Positions 35,452-47,286 of a stretch of 64,000 bases of DNA are shown in pieces. Each line of letters begins with the position of its first letter. Position 1 is the first letter of the stretch. The stretch covers positions 23,691,001 through 23,755,000 of the forward strand of contig NC_092673.1 in the NCBI RefSeq assembly GCF_964355755.1, given 5' to 3'. The notes below the pieces were generated by a model. That model was not told the origin of the DNA, searched no databases, and worked only from the letters and a program-made list of their open reading frames with translations. The translations under genes were made by a program, and so were the position numbers. Origin of the DNA: Antedon mediterranea (taxonomy: Eukaryota; Echinodermata; Crinoidea; Comatulida; Antedonidae).

Positions 35452-36084
35452 CATTAAAATGTTGTAATAAATGCTACAATGTCATTTTGATGTTATTGAC
35501 AGCGCAAAATAAATGGAAAGATTTTGAAAAAAATTCCAACAATTCTATTCCTAATTGATGAAAAATCAAATGTTATTTTGAATGTTCTCCTCCATTTATT
35601 TTAAAATATAAATTTTCAACATTTTCATAGGATTATAAGTTTTCTGTAGAATATTTTTTTGTTTACACAACTTCAATTTTCACGATCGTTTGTCCTCACA
35701 AAACATTAATAGCACACACAAAAAAACATTGTTATTCAAACATTAAAGATAATGTATACATTTGTCATTAAAATAAAAAAAAACATTAAAATGTTATAAT
35801 AAATTCTACAATGTCATTTTGATGTTATTGACAACACAAGATAAATGGAAAGATTTTGAGAAAAAATTCCACAGATTCTATTCCTAATTGATGAAAAATA
35901 GAATATTTTAAAATAAAAATAGCAACATTTTCATTCTAAACTATGGATTAAGTTTTCTGTTTAATATTTTATTTTTACACAACTTCAATTTTCGCGATCG
36001 TTTGTCCTCACAAAACATTAATAGCACACACAAAAGACATTGTTATTCAACCATTAAAGATAATGTATACATTTGTCATTAAAA
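35452..36084. repeat. tandem duplication, unit about 330 bp
   Basis: Copies at 35452-35775 and 35783-36084 share CTACAATGTCATTTTGATGT, TAAATGGAAAGATTTTGA, CACGATCGTTTGTCCTCACA (the second with GCGATCG), AACATTAATAGCACACACAA and AAAGATAATGTATACATTTG. The second copy has a short deletion in the middle. Confidence 0.85.
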
Positions 36085-36769
36085 TATAAATGTTACAGGT
36101 CATATTGGAACAGGTGTCAGTGTCATAAAAATGTATTACCATATACAAGGGTAATTGATATTTTTTTTTTAAAACCAATATCAAATGTTTAATACATTAT
36201 TTAACTTTCTTTGGCAAAAATCATGTTTTCTTGATTTGTTTTTGTTAAAAATGTTCTTTACATCTAGCTAGGTGGCAGCATATAATATTTGTTGAGTTTT
36301 TCTTGTATGGAAACTTATAATACTGACATTCTTAATAGTAAAACGGGCATGAAAAATATGAAATTGGAAAAAAAAATTGTAAATTACAACTTAATAAATA
36401 TTCAGATAATTTTTAAATAGAAAAAAATATATTAATATACAGTTTTTAAAGTAAAAAACCAACCAACGATATGATTGAAATGACGTCATCTATCAACAAC
36501 TTTTTTTTGCGTCCGTCGAGTCAAAGACGACAATAAATACGAGTGCCGTAGTAGGCCTAGCCTAGTTTGCAACTTCTTCTTATTCAGAAATACAAACACC
36601 TACGACGTGAATAATTGTTTGTATAAGGATAGTGAAAGAAAATATACATTTTAGTACGTTATTAGGCAACAAGTCTCTAAAACTCAGATCTGTGTGTGCT
36701 AGGCCTACTGACAGTCAGTCACATCCAGGCCAGCAGTGACTGTAACATGCATTAGCCTCGGGGCCTACA

Positions 36770-36877
36770 CGCACCTACTTTCCACCACTCCGTTCGCGAA
36801 CTCCGCACGCTGTGTAAATGGGAAAAGCCACGCGGTTTTTCGCTTACATTTACCGCTTACTGTGTAAATTAGCCTTA
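36770..36877. mobile_element. MITE, TTTACACAG family (copy 3)
   Basis: TCGCTTACATTTACCGCTTACTG then TGTAAATTAGCCTTAA matches the family right end. CCACTCCGTTCGCGAACTCC corresponds to the GC-rich interior of copy 2. Followed by a run of ten C. Confidence 0.45.
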
Positions 36878-38674
36878 ACCCCCCCCCCCCTTCCAAGTTT
36901 TAAATAAACAAGACAAAAGTTATAAAGACAATAACATCTAATGTAGAAAATGGTGGCATGTCTGCAATTGCCTACCTTTTTTTGCCGCAAAATCATATGA
37001 GAAATGGGAAGATACTGTATTATTAAAATAAATAAAAAAACAACATCCAAAATATTCAAAAACATTAAAAATAATATGAATTTTTAAAAAGTGTTTGGAA
37101 AATATTATAATTTAAATTGTTAATTATTACACCTTGTTTTAATCAAGTATGTTTAGTTTAGTTATACTGTTTGTAAATTAATATTTATAGAATACAAACT
37201 ATATATTCTTAAATAATCTATGTTCAGTTTGTTCTAATTTGTTGCTGATTTTTCAACTTCCATTTTTGGCATGCTTATAATTTACAGATTTTCTAATTTT
37301 GTATCAATAATTTGTAAAAAGCTTTCTCAGAAGAAAGTTTATTAGCTTAAAAACAGCAAACATTGAACTAAGGGACCACATCAAAATTCATTCTGTTGTA
37401 ATTATTACATTGAATTATATTAATTCAGTTTAATACAAATAGGATATTCTCATTTATTTCTGGTGGCCGAATCATTAACTTTAACACAGTGAAACAAATT
37501 AAAAGCCATTTTATTGCAGAATGTAGGTACTGCAGTAACTGCAGTACAACAGTTTTGACATGATCCCTTGCTGGAATTCCTGGTGGGACTTAGAAATCTG
37601 TTTCTTTGATGTACTCTTTGATTGCAAAATAAAACAAAGATCATTCCAACGCCATTCAGTGTTGATCGATGCATTTCTATGCTAATATACTCATCTCAAG
37701 ACGGTATTACTATATTAGACAAATGTGGTGTTATGTTGTAAAAGAAGTATTACTTTGAAATCTCAATGACACGTATGAAAATGCTTTAGGGGCATAGCAG
37801 GTTTTGTGTCAGTTGAAATAATGTTCTGAATTTTAACCCCTCGAATTATGAAAAGAAAATTTACAATTTTTGTGAGACTGTAATTCAATGTAGCTTAGTG
37901 ATGTGTCTGTTTTATTCCGTGATTTGCGCTGCTGTGGTTATCGATTTTTTTTTTTCGATGATTCTGATGGCATCCTTGTCCAATCTATTCTTTTACATAA
38001 TATCTTTTTTCTATGATGTTGATGGACATCATCAATTTCCTTGCACTGACCCGCGTATTATTTCTGTATCAAAACTTCTGTGATGTATAGCATGACTGAA
38101 AAATCACATTGTTTCACCGTACCGCCATCTGTAGCATTATTATTGTCTGTCACCTAATAAAACGAACTGGATTCTTTTGCAAACTGTTTTTTTTAAATTT
38201 AAAATACTGTATATTTTCTATGCTTTAAAATGCATTATAAAACCACTACTTTAATAGTAAAAAAACAGATATTTTGTTGTGACAAGGTTGTGTAGATTCA
38301 GGAAAGATATGTTTGTTTTCCACTATGTAAATCGATAAAAAAAAATCATACATTCTGGGAAATAAATAAATCTAATCAAATGCATCAAACATTCCTGGGC
38401 TCTGATTTGTGGGCATTGATTCGCACAAATAAATTTTTCTAGTAACTTTTACTACTCTGCTGTAATCCCAAATTAATTCTGTAAGTAACCGATTTATTTT
38501 GGTCCAAGAATTGGAAATTTCCCGATTTATTTGACAAAGCTCCTGTAACCTTTAAAGCATTACAATTATTATATTACATAATATCATTTTTCTTGGAGTT
38601 TACATATCTGTATCATTGATATACCGTAATTACATAAAGATTTGATAACTCTTCTTTTTCTCTGTTACTTATTC

Positions 38675-38705
38675 CAGGGAGTTGTTATCTAATAACAACT
38701 CCCTG
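38675..38705. repeat. perfect 14-bp hairpin with 3-base loop
   Basis: CAGGGAGTTGTTAT (38675-38688) and ATAACAACTCCCTG (38692-38705) flank CTA. It lies in intron 2, about 840 bp upstream of exon 3. Confidence 0.9.
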
Positions 38706-39542
38706 CTTATTCTTATCTTAACTTTTCCTTAATTTTTGTTTTTAAGCTCTCAGAAAAAATGTTAAGGGTATTAATTTAAGTTTGTTTCAGATAATGGCTA
38801 AGAATGAAATGTTTCTGTACAATAATTGGAAAAAAAAACCTTAACTTGGTTCTAAAGTCAGTTTAAACAGAAGTGGTTAATAAATAGCTTCCACTTTATA
38901 ACTTTATACTTATTAATCACTTTCTACCTTGACTTAAGCAAAACTGGTACAACTGTACCTGAAAACATGATGCATAAAATCAGAATGAAGAATTGTCATT
39001 ATCATTTAACGTATCTATCCACTTAAAAGTGTATACATTGAACTATAAAATCTCGTAAAGGGAATTTGTTTTACGTAATTCTGACACAGTTAATGGACAA
39101 TGAGTATGCACACATTATATCATTAATCCTATATTATAAATATTATAAGGTAATATCTCTTTTTTGTTGCTCATAAAATAAATTAGATTTAAACTGATTT
39201 AAGATTGAATTATTTATAGATTTAGATATTATGAATATGAGAAAATAATGTTTGTAACAGGATGCAAGAGAATTAAATTTAATTTAAATTTCAATATGAA
39301 TGGTTGTTTCATAACAGTCGTAACTAATGGTAATGTCTTGTATACTGTATATTACAATTTGGTTTTTTTTAGAGACTAAGAATCAATAGAAAAAAGTTTT
39401 TTTTTTTAATTCTAAAATAATAGTTTCCTGCTCAATAGAAATTGGCCCTGTGTAAAATTATAATGAACATATAGAATCTTTTTTTCCCTTTGTTTTTATC
39501 TATATTATGCTTTACACATTTTAAACCTTTGTATCATTTCAG

Positions 39543-39652
39543 GATATTAGGATTCAGATTTGCTCCATTAGTTGTTGGTAGAATTGTCAATTTGACAAAA
39601 GAAATCATTCCTGTTGCTACTGATGAACTAATGAAGACATTTATATACAGAG
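39543..39652 (+). CDS. FAM20B: FAM20B-like kinase, coding exon 3
   Basis: 110 bp. The acceptor ATTTCAG ends at 39542. The first base completes AGG with exon 2, giving [20 protein letters not shown], then [19 protein letters not shown]; the family has ILGFHRAPLVVGR...EI.PVAT at this place. It ends one base into a codon before GTATAA. That donor is the first part of a long minisatellite in intron 3. Confidence 0.94.
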
Positions 39653-39654
39653 GT

Positions 39655-40835
39655 ATAACTAACACCTGTACAACTAACACCTGTACTAATAATAACACTG
39701 TACTAATAACACCTGTACTACTAACACCTGTACTACTAACACCTGTACTACTAACACCTGTACTACTAACACCTGTACTACTATCACTGTACTACTAACA
39801 CCTGTACTACTAACACCTGTACTAATAATAACACCTGTACTAATAATAACACCTGTACTAATAATAACACTGTACTAATAACACCTGTACTAATAACACC
39901 TGTACTACTAACACCTGTACTACTAACACCTGTACTACTAACACCTGTACTAATAACACCTGTACTACTAACACCTGTACTACTAACACCTGTACTACTA
40001 ACACCTGTACTACTAACACCTGTACTACTAACACCTGTACTACTAACACCTGTACTACTATCACTGTACTACTAACACCTATACTACTAACACCTGTACT
40101 ACTAACACCTGTACTACTAACACCTGTACTACTAACACCTGTACTACTAACACCTGTACTACTAACACCTGCACTACTAGCACTTGCACTACTAGCACCT
40201 GTACTACTAGCACCTGTACTACTAACACCTGTACTACTAACACCTGTACTACTAACACCTGTACTAATAACACCTGTACTAATAACACCTGTACTACTAG
40301 CACCTGTACTACTAGCACCTGTACTACTAGCACCTGTACTACTAGCACCTGTACTACTAGCACCTGTACTACTAACACCTGTACTACTAACACCTGTACT
40401 ACTAACCACCTGTACTACTAACCACTGTACTACTATCACTGTACTACTATCACTGTACTACTAACACCTGTACTACTAACACCTGTACTACTATCACTGT
40501 ACTACTAACACTGTACTAATAACACCTGTACTAATAACACCTGTACTAATAACACCTGTACTACTAACACCTGTACAACTACTCCCTGGGCAACTACTCC
40601 CTGGACAACTGTACCCCAGGCAACTATTCCTATTGGAAACTAACACCTGTAATACTAACACCTGTAATATTAACACCTGTACTTAACTAACACCTGGGCA
40701 GCGCAACTAACACATGGGCAACTACTCCCTGGGCAACTGTACCTTGGACAACTATCCCTTGAAAACTACTTCCTGGGCAACTGTACCCTGGACAACTGTG
40801 CCTGGACAATTAACACCTGTACTGCTACTATCCAC
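39655..40835. repeat. 15-bp minisatellite AACACCTGTACTACT in FAM20B intron 3
   Basis: The array begins within three bases of the exon 3 donor. The commonest unit is AACACCTGTACTACT; variants have AATAAT or CACTG in place of the usual bases, and from about 40575 the units drift to CAACTACTCCCTGGG. I counted 33 exact TACTAAC words and one CACCTG per typical unit. The 15-bp period keeps frames open on the minus strand (39858-40439, 40079-40393, 40494-40676), producing repetitive VVQVL or SSTGV peptides. These are artefacts. Confidence 0.95.
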
Positions 40836-40970
40836 TGGAGAAACCAGGCCCTTATCACAGAAAACTTGTTCTACCATCAAAACTATGGTTGAGGTGAACA
40901 TTCAAACTGTGCCGATTGTACAGTTTGTGGTGCCTCAGGCTTAACTGCTCAGCCACTTAACTCGCCATAG
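40815..40970 (-). mobile_element. tRNA-derived SINE (degenerate)
   Basis: On the minus strand the sequence reads GTGGCTGAGCAGTTAAGCC (A-box-like), then GAGGCACCACAAACTGTAC and CACAGTTTGAATGTTCACC (a decayed B box). This layout of GGCTGAGCRGTTAAG then GGTTCGAAT resembles a Leu/Ser-tRNA-derived SINE head. Confidence 0.5.
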
Positions 40971-41056
40971 TATATATAATTGGTTACATTAAAGTAATTA
41001 CATTTTCAATCCAGCATGTGATGATTGTTTAATGAGATATAGTTTTAATTATCTAG

Positions 41057-41228
41057 ATGGCAACCAATGTTTTTATGGTAAATGTTTCTACTGTACGCCG
41101 TTGGAACCAGCATGTGCTGAAGGTGAAATCATGGAAGGCTCAGTGACATTATGGCTACCAAAGAAAATGGCACTGCGACGTTGGCGCCACCCCTGGAGTA
41201 GAACTTACAAGGAAGGGGTTCAAGCAAG
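41057..41228 (+). CDS. FAM20B: FAM20B-like kinase, coding exon 4
   Basis: 172 bp between TTATCTAG and GTAAAC. With the last base of exon 3 it reads DGNQCFYGKCFYC, then PLEPACAEGEIMEGSVTLWL and RHPWSRTYKEGVQAR. The C.YGKC.YC and PACA.G..MEGS.TLWLP blocks, with their disulfide cysteines, are diagnostic of FAM20 kinases, and the wording is closer to FAM20B than to FAM20A or FAM20C. It ends two bases into an arginine codon. Confidence 0.96.
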
Positions 41229-42180
41229 GTAAACATAATGAAAAATGTAAATAATTTACATTTTTCTATTCAACTTATTTTATCAGAAGGCATAATATGG
41301 TAAGGAATCAAACCTCTTCTGACTTTTTCTCACACTGCCTCATTCAATGAGTAGCATATTAAGGCGTTATGTAGTGCACAATAAAACAAGGACATTTTTC
41401 TCCCCGCTAATCAAGGTACATTTGGATTAAAAACATTTGCAAAATTTCTATCTACCCAAAATTCATTTTATTACTACACACATACTATATGAAGAAAATC
41501 TGTGTTGTTTTTATATCATTATCTACACTGTTATACCATTATAGAAAGGTATCTATTTATTTAATAGTTGACAACATTTATTTTATTATCGTAATAAATT
41601 TTAATGTAGCATCATTTATATTAGTAATTACCTATAAAATCTAATTCCAAATTCCATAGTGTAGTTTTATGGTTAATAAACTGTATCAACGAGCATTTAA
41701 AATATTAAAAAAATATTATTGATTTGTAATTTATAAACGGTGTCAATATAGCCATTTCTTATCAAATACTCGCAACTTCTTAACTCACAACAAAATGTCA
41801 GACTTAGTATGTTCTCAAACATCACCGTTTGCGATGTTGTATTGAGCTGACAATTTTTAGAAAGTGTTTAAAATTTGTAAAACTCAGTTTTTATGTCTGC
41901 TTGAAGACTAGTGTTAAATGTTTAGATAATATTCTTCCACTAAGCTAATGTTTCCACGCAAATGCAACATTTTGCAGAGAAAAAAAATTGCACTGCCCTT
42001 TCCACTACAAAAACGAATAGCTACTATTGGTTGCAAATTTTTTCGCTTTGCAAAAAGTTAAAACAAAAACCTCAAGGTACTAGAATTTGTCGCAGAAAGG
42101 GATTTGGAAGATAGAACCATAAATATGCATGCGTATAAGCTGACCCTTTTGATTCACACAAACAAACTTTATGCTACTAC

Positions 42181-42325
42181 TAAAGCTCTGTCTATACTAT
42201 CAAAGTTTATGTGACAAAAAAATGTGATGCGCCTATATACGGACATGATGATGTCATATCACTACCATATTTGGGCACATAACACTTTTTTTGTCAAACT
42301 AGTTTGATAGTGTAGAAAGAGCTTA
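42181..42325. mobile_element. MITE, GCTCTGTCTACACTATCAAA family (copy 5)
   Basis: Left TAAAGCTCTGTCTATACTAT, right TTTGATAGTGTAGAAAGAGC. Interior GGACATGATGATGTCATATC. Confidence 0.82.
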
Positions 42326-45038
42326 ACTTTAAAATAAGTGAACTTTAGGTAAGTGTGATTGGTAAATGTGACCACAGGGTCTCCACAAATATTTGTATGA
42401 GTGAAAGCTTAATTTGGTTTTAAAGATATAGGCAAAACAAAGATGACCGTTTCTTGACTGTTTAGTTTGAACTCTGGTAGGCTTAAATGGTGTTATTTGA
42501 GTATGTTTAAGACATTAGTAAGTCATTGATGCTTTAAAGTATATTAAAAAATTTTTTTTTTTACTAAATCATCAATTAAAATTGTATTTTATCTCAACAT
42601 CACCATAATTATTTCTTAATCCCCAAGGATCTTAATTGGAGAAATAAAAATTTATATTAAATTGCTACAATTTTCATTACATTATTATATTTTTTACTGG
42701 CGACATTTAGTCTATTGTCTCAGCTAATAACACTTTTAATAGTTCATAAATTTAGATGCACAATGAAAATACTTTTTTTCATTCTTTATTTTTAAATATT
42801 TTCAATAGAAAGATTTTAATAAATATTTATTTTCCATATAACTATATGCAACACTATTTTTCATTCTTTCCAAATAATTTTCTCGGCATCAAATTACTTT
42901 GCATAATTGTTTAAGTACATCAGTAATTTGCTGTATTTCAGTAGATGTTCAAATATTTTTTTATTTAATAATAAGAAAGACAGAATAAAATATGGAACTA
43001 GAACTGTATCAAACAATTTTGTAGACATATTTAAATGTCGAAACAGCAGTACAGTAACAGAGCAGTACTTTTTGCAATTTTATAGATAAAAACAACTGCA
43101 TTTTATCTTTTATTGTGTGATACACCTCTTATTTATATTCCATATTTGTCCACTTGAAACCGGAAAAAAGAAATTTACAATAACAAATTGCAAACATACA
43201 CAGGTTATATAAATATTTTACATGCACAAATAAGTATCATTAAAAAACAATTTAAATAAAAAATTATATTTAAAAAACAGTGTCTATTTCTGTCTATAGT
43301 ACTTTGATATTAATAAAAAAGATCTCTAAACAGCAGACAAACAAAAAACATTTAATTGAAGACAAACAAACTTGACAAAAAGATATACTGCACTACGTAG
43401 TAGTTAATGGAATGAATTATCTATCTTATGCAGGGAATTTATCAAATGTATGAAGGCTACAAAAGTATAATATCTATTTGTTCTTGTCTTAATGAGTTAT
43501 CTGTTCATAAGGCAATGACTGGCTTCAGCCACTGATGGTAATATACATTCTATGCTCACAAAAAAAAACCCATTGACAACTATTTACAGATGATTTATGC
43601 AATGTTGAATATCTGTTGTCAAAACTACCAATACCTTATTGCTTGTCAGTTGATTGAAAGACAAGTCTATGACTAGATGGCAACCAGCATAATGTCCCAA
43701 TCATGATATTATCCCAGTACAGTATTTTAATGTTCTTATACATCTAACCACTATATTGACTGTTTTATATTCGTATATGTTGTTATATTTTAAATGTTTT
43801 TTTAAAATTTTCTATTTGGATGCATTAAAAGGATGCTGCTGCTGTAATTTTTGTATGGCATTTTTTCAAGGTAGAAGCAGTTGATTAATTTTTTGTTTTT
43901 CGCTTTATTTTATTCTCATTTCAATTATTGACACTTAATTATATATTGAATATTGCATAATGCATTTTAACTCTTTTTTTTAATGCTAAGTATAATAACA
44001 TATGCCATACTGATTAATTTCATAAAGTTTACTCTAGAACAAAATATTATTGAATTTTTGGATTGGTCGAAGGTGGAAAATATATTAATTGAAAACCTTA
44101 CTGTCCTACTGTTTAATTTTCCTCAAATAAAACTGCCAAATGTTTTCACCATTCAACTCATAACCATTCATTATTTATATATTATTTTACTATTACTGTT
44201 ACCTTCTTCATTTCTCCATCTCCTTATGGTCTAAATGTTAAATTCACAGGGGTGCATTAGATTCTCATAATTCAGCTGCCCCTTCTGGTGTAAAGTGTTT
44301 AATTGTGCTAATTATTCACACCCAATTATCATCAATTAATTTAATATAAAAAAGTTATCAGTAGAAAGTGGCTTCTGTGTAAGAGAGTGGTATAATTATG
44401 GTTTAATTTGCATATACCAGCTGGTTAGAAGGTCATTTAACTAAATATCAATTTATAATTATGATAGGAACATTGTGATATACTGTATGAATGTGTTGCT
44501 AGGGGTTTAGGAAGGGGAGATCATTGTTATTGACACTTAAATAAATGCAATAGTATATGCACTATAAAATAGTTTTCTCATTTCCTCACTCAACTCATGC
44601 CATTATTTGTACCATTACATTCATAAACTTATTTGTATATTACTGGTCTGTGAATGAGTAGTAAAATAGTATTTTTAAAATTAAAGAAAGTTGAGTCAAG
44701 TGGCAGGGCACATCAGCCATTAATTTTAGCACTGCTCCAAGGATCTCCTCAACGATTAGTTCTAGTAGTACAAAATAATAGGCATATGCACACAAAAAAT
44801 ACACAATAATATTAATAAATATAGTAAAAACAATTTTGTAAAAACACACAATAATTTTAATAAATATAGAAAAAAACACTTTTGTTGGATCAATCAATAA
44901 CATTAAAAACATTTTTATTAAAGAGGAAGTTGTTCTTGCCTTTTTTGAAATAATTTAAAAAACAAACTACAGTACAAACTTATTAGCATGTCCACCTGAT
45001 TGCTCCGGTTTTGTTCATTTTATTGGAAAGTTTCCCCT

Positions 45039-45213
45039 TAAAGGCCAATTTACACAGATGAGCGGTAGCAATAATAAAAATATAGTTATTTCTTATGACC
45101 ATTTACACAAAACATGGAACGAACATATGATTTTTGTTCAGGATAGATACAGATCCTATGTGAGATAAGCTACGCGGTTTTCCGCTCACCGTTGGCGCTC
45201 GTCTGAATATAGT
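45039..45213. mobile_element. MITE, TTTACACAG family (copy 4)
   Basis: The left terminus TAAAGGCCAATTTACACAGA followed by GAGCGGTAGC is the inverted form of the right ends of the other copies. The right part has GCTACGCGGTTTTCCGCTCA and GGCGCTCGTCTGAATATAG. Confidence 0.6.
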
Positions 45214-45920
45214 TGTTTCAAAGCAGTTGTTCTACTGTATCCTGTTCAAAGAAAATTTTAATAACTTAAATACTAATTTTTTTAGATTGTTTGTTTTTAA
45301 CCTTGATGATACCTTTACATTAGGTGTTATTAAAATTCTTTTTAAAATTCCATAACTAATCACAATTTGTCTGGACACATTGCTTGCAGCATTGTTTAAT
45401 TTTGAAGGCCCGTAATTTTCTGTGTTGTAATTTTTTTAAGTGTTCGAAAGGTATGCTATTGAAATTTCATTAAGTTTAATGTGATTGTGAACCAGTCAGT
45501 AAAAATGTTTTAAGAAGGTCTTAGAAGGTAAAAATATCTTTTTTTTTTTATTAAAATACATTATCAAAATTTGCAAACAAAGACTAACCTGGAGAAGGAG
45601 GAAATTAAAAATGTTTGTTATGGAGATATTACTGTACACCTATTTTGAATTTATTCATCCTTCATGAATTTAATTACAATCAAATGCAATTACAGTAGTA
45701 CAGTAAACAAAAATTAGCGTTACAAGGAAATCACGGATTGTTCATTCTTCTGATATATTATTCTTGACCGTACTAAAATACAAAACAGATAACATGGTTC
45801 TGAAAATGTAATTAATGGACTGTTGAAAGTCCGCAAGATTTATTTCCTATTCTCTTTTTCCCTTGGAGGTTAACAGTGAATAATTGGTTTACTTATGTTC
45901 AGGAAACATTTTGATACTAC

Positions 45921-46097
45921 TTATAGATTTGATGAATGTAGTTGGTCCAAACTGTTTCCACAAGCTCGATCAGAGCACAAGTCACCCTGCAGCTTACAAC
46001 TATTTACAAGAAGACCGCAATGATTTTCTTTATCATTCTTCTCATTACTAAACTCCTGATCTTGCATAAGCTCAAATGCTGCAGGTGAACAGTTCAT
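45921..46097 (-). CDS. possible small ORF, 58 codons, antisense in FAM20B intron 4
   Basis: Opens with ATG (46095-46097) directly after an in-frame TAA and closes with TAA (45921-45923). The product begins MNCSPAAFELMQDQEF and has four cysteines, with a mixed composition unlike the AT-driven chance frames around it. No domain is recognised. It could be a real small protein, an exon (a CTGCAG-type acceptor lies near its start) or transposon debris. Confidence 0.2.
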   Translation of the reverse strand: MNCSPAAFELMQDQEFSNEKNDKENHCGLLVNSCKLQGDLCSDRACGNSLDQLHSSNL

Positions 46098-46131
46098 TTA
46101 AAGAACTTTTAGAAAGGATAAATTACAATTA

Positions 46132-46275
46132 CTAGATGGCACGCTCGCTTCGCTCGCGTACCATCTAGGGGTGCTCACAGATGGTTCTCGAATACAGTAG
46201 AATCCACGGACGGGGACTTTTTTGGGACACTAAACAAAAACGGAAGTGTCCCCCTAATTGGGGTATTCAGAAATA
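46132..46275. repeat. hairpin-headed repeat
   Basis: CTAGATGG (46132) pairs with CCATCTAG (46161-46168) around a self-complementary CGCTCGCTTCGCTCGCG segment. It is followed by GTAGAATCCACGGACGGGG and GTGTCCCCCTAATTGGGGT, which is a variant of the repeat fragments at 19213 and 23497. Confidence 0.55.
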
Positions 46276-47286
46276 GAGACAACAAAACCAATACTGGATT
46301 CCATAAAGGACAATTAATTTATGTGGATTAAAGAAATTAGGGAGAAATGGAAATGTATGTACGGGAATTGGGCGGCGGCACGTGGTGGTGGTGATGGAAC
46401 CGCAGTAATAAAGTTGATTGTATTTATATTATAAGAACCAAACTAAATAAATAGACCTAGACATTCTGCGAAATGGAAATCGGAAATTCAAGCTCCTATT
46501 CAGTGAAAAATTAAACTGTAGTCTACCTAAATATTTAGGGCAAATCATCGGTTGTGGTGTTGAACTTCCTGTAAACATTTGTGTGAACCAAACTGGGTCG
46601 AATTTCTGTCATGAGTACTGATTTGTTGGCCTGTGATTTATGACGCCCAAGGGATCTATCTAGACTTATTTTTTAGAATAATGTACGTACCTGTCAGATA
46701 CAATTGTCTTGTGTCGTATAATAAATAAGTACTGTAATAGTTACTGAAGTTACTATTACAATCTCGTCAATGAAAACACGAAAATGTATATGCACTTACT
46801 TATGAAAACGTATACAGTATTATACTCAGTTATTGAAACAGTAGGTTTAAAAAAGTTTCGTTTGTCTGTAAAATGATGTAATCAAGCTGTTTACATGAGT
46901 CTTAATTTATAAGCACATCAATAATAAAATAGTTTATCTATCCTGTAATTGGCGAGATTATGGTCGCTGTTGAATGAAATAAAGCCAATCGGTATCATAT
47001 TTGTACAGAAACGTTTTCGCGGCCGAAGGGTGTAACCTAAATTCGTTGTATTATCGTCAAGAACTAACTGTAACTAAACTTACATAGAAAGTAAGGTATC
47101 ATAAATTTGGCCTTAGCACTCGGGGGAGTGGCTAAGATGAAGTCCGTGGGACTACTAAATATAAATTGTAATGAACCTCGAGGGACATAAATAGGAATAT
47201 TTCATGTTTCATTATCAATGTATAATAAATGGAAACTGTTTACCGATTCAAATAATAGAAATTGGTTTTTAACATTTTCCGAACCT

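Larger units (their letters stand above)
24987..39542 (+). other. FAM20B intron 2
   Basis: 14,556 bp with a GTAAGT donor and a TTTCAG acceptor. Contains MITE copies (27138, 28787, 30151, 30844, 32303, 34090, 36770), several local tandem duplications (31251, 33521, 35452) and a perfect hairpin (38675). A 40-codon ATG frame at 25504-25626 is noted as a finding. No additional kinase exon was found, and none is needed because exons 2 and 3 join in frame. Confidence 0.75.

Noticed and set aside
39858-40676. Long open frames on the minus strand in intron 3 (193, 104 and 60 codons)
   Set aside because: They are reading-through of a 15-bp minisatellite, whose period is a multiple of three. The peptides are pure repeats.
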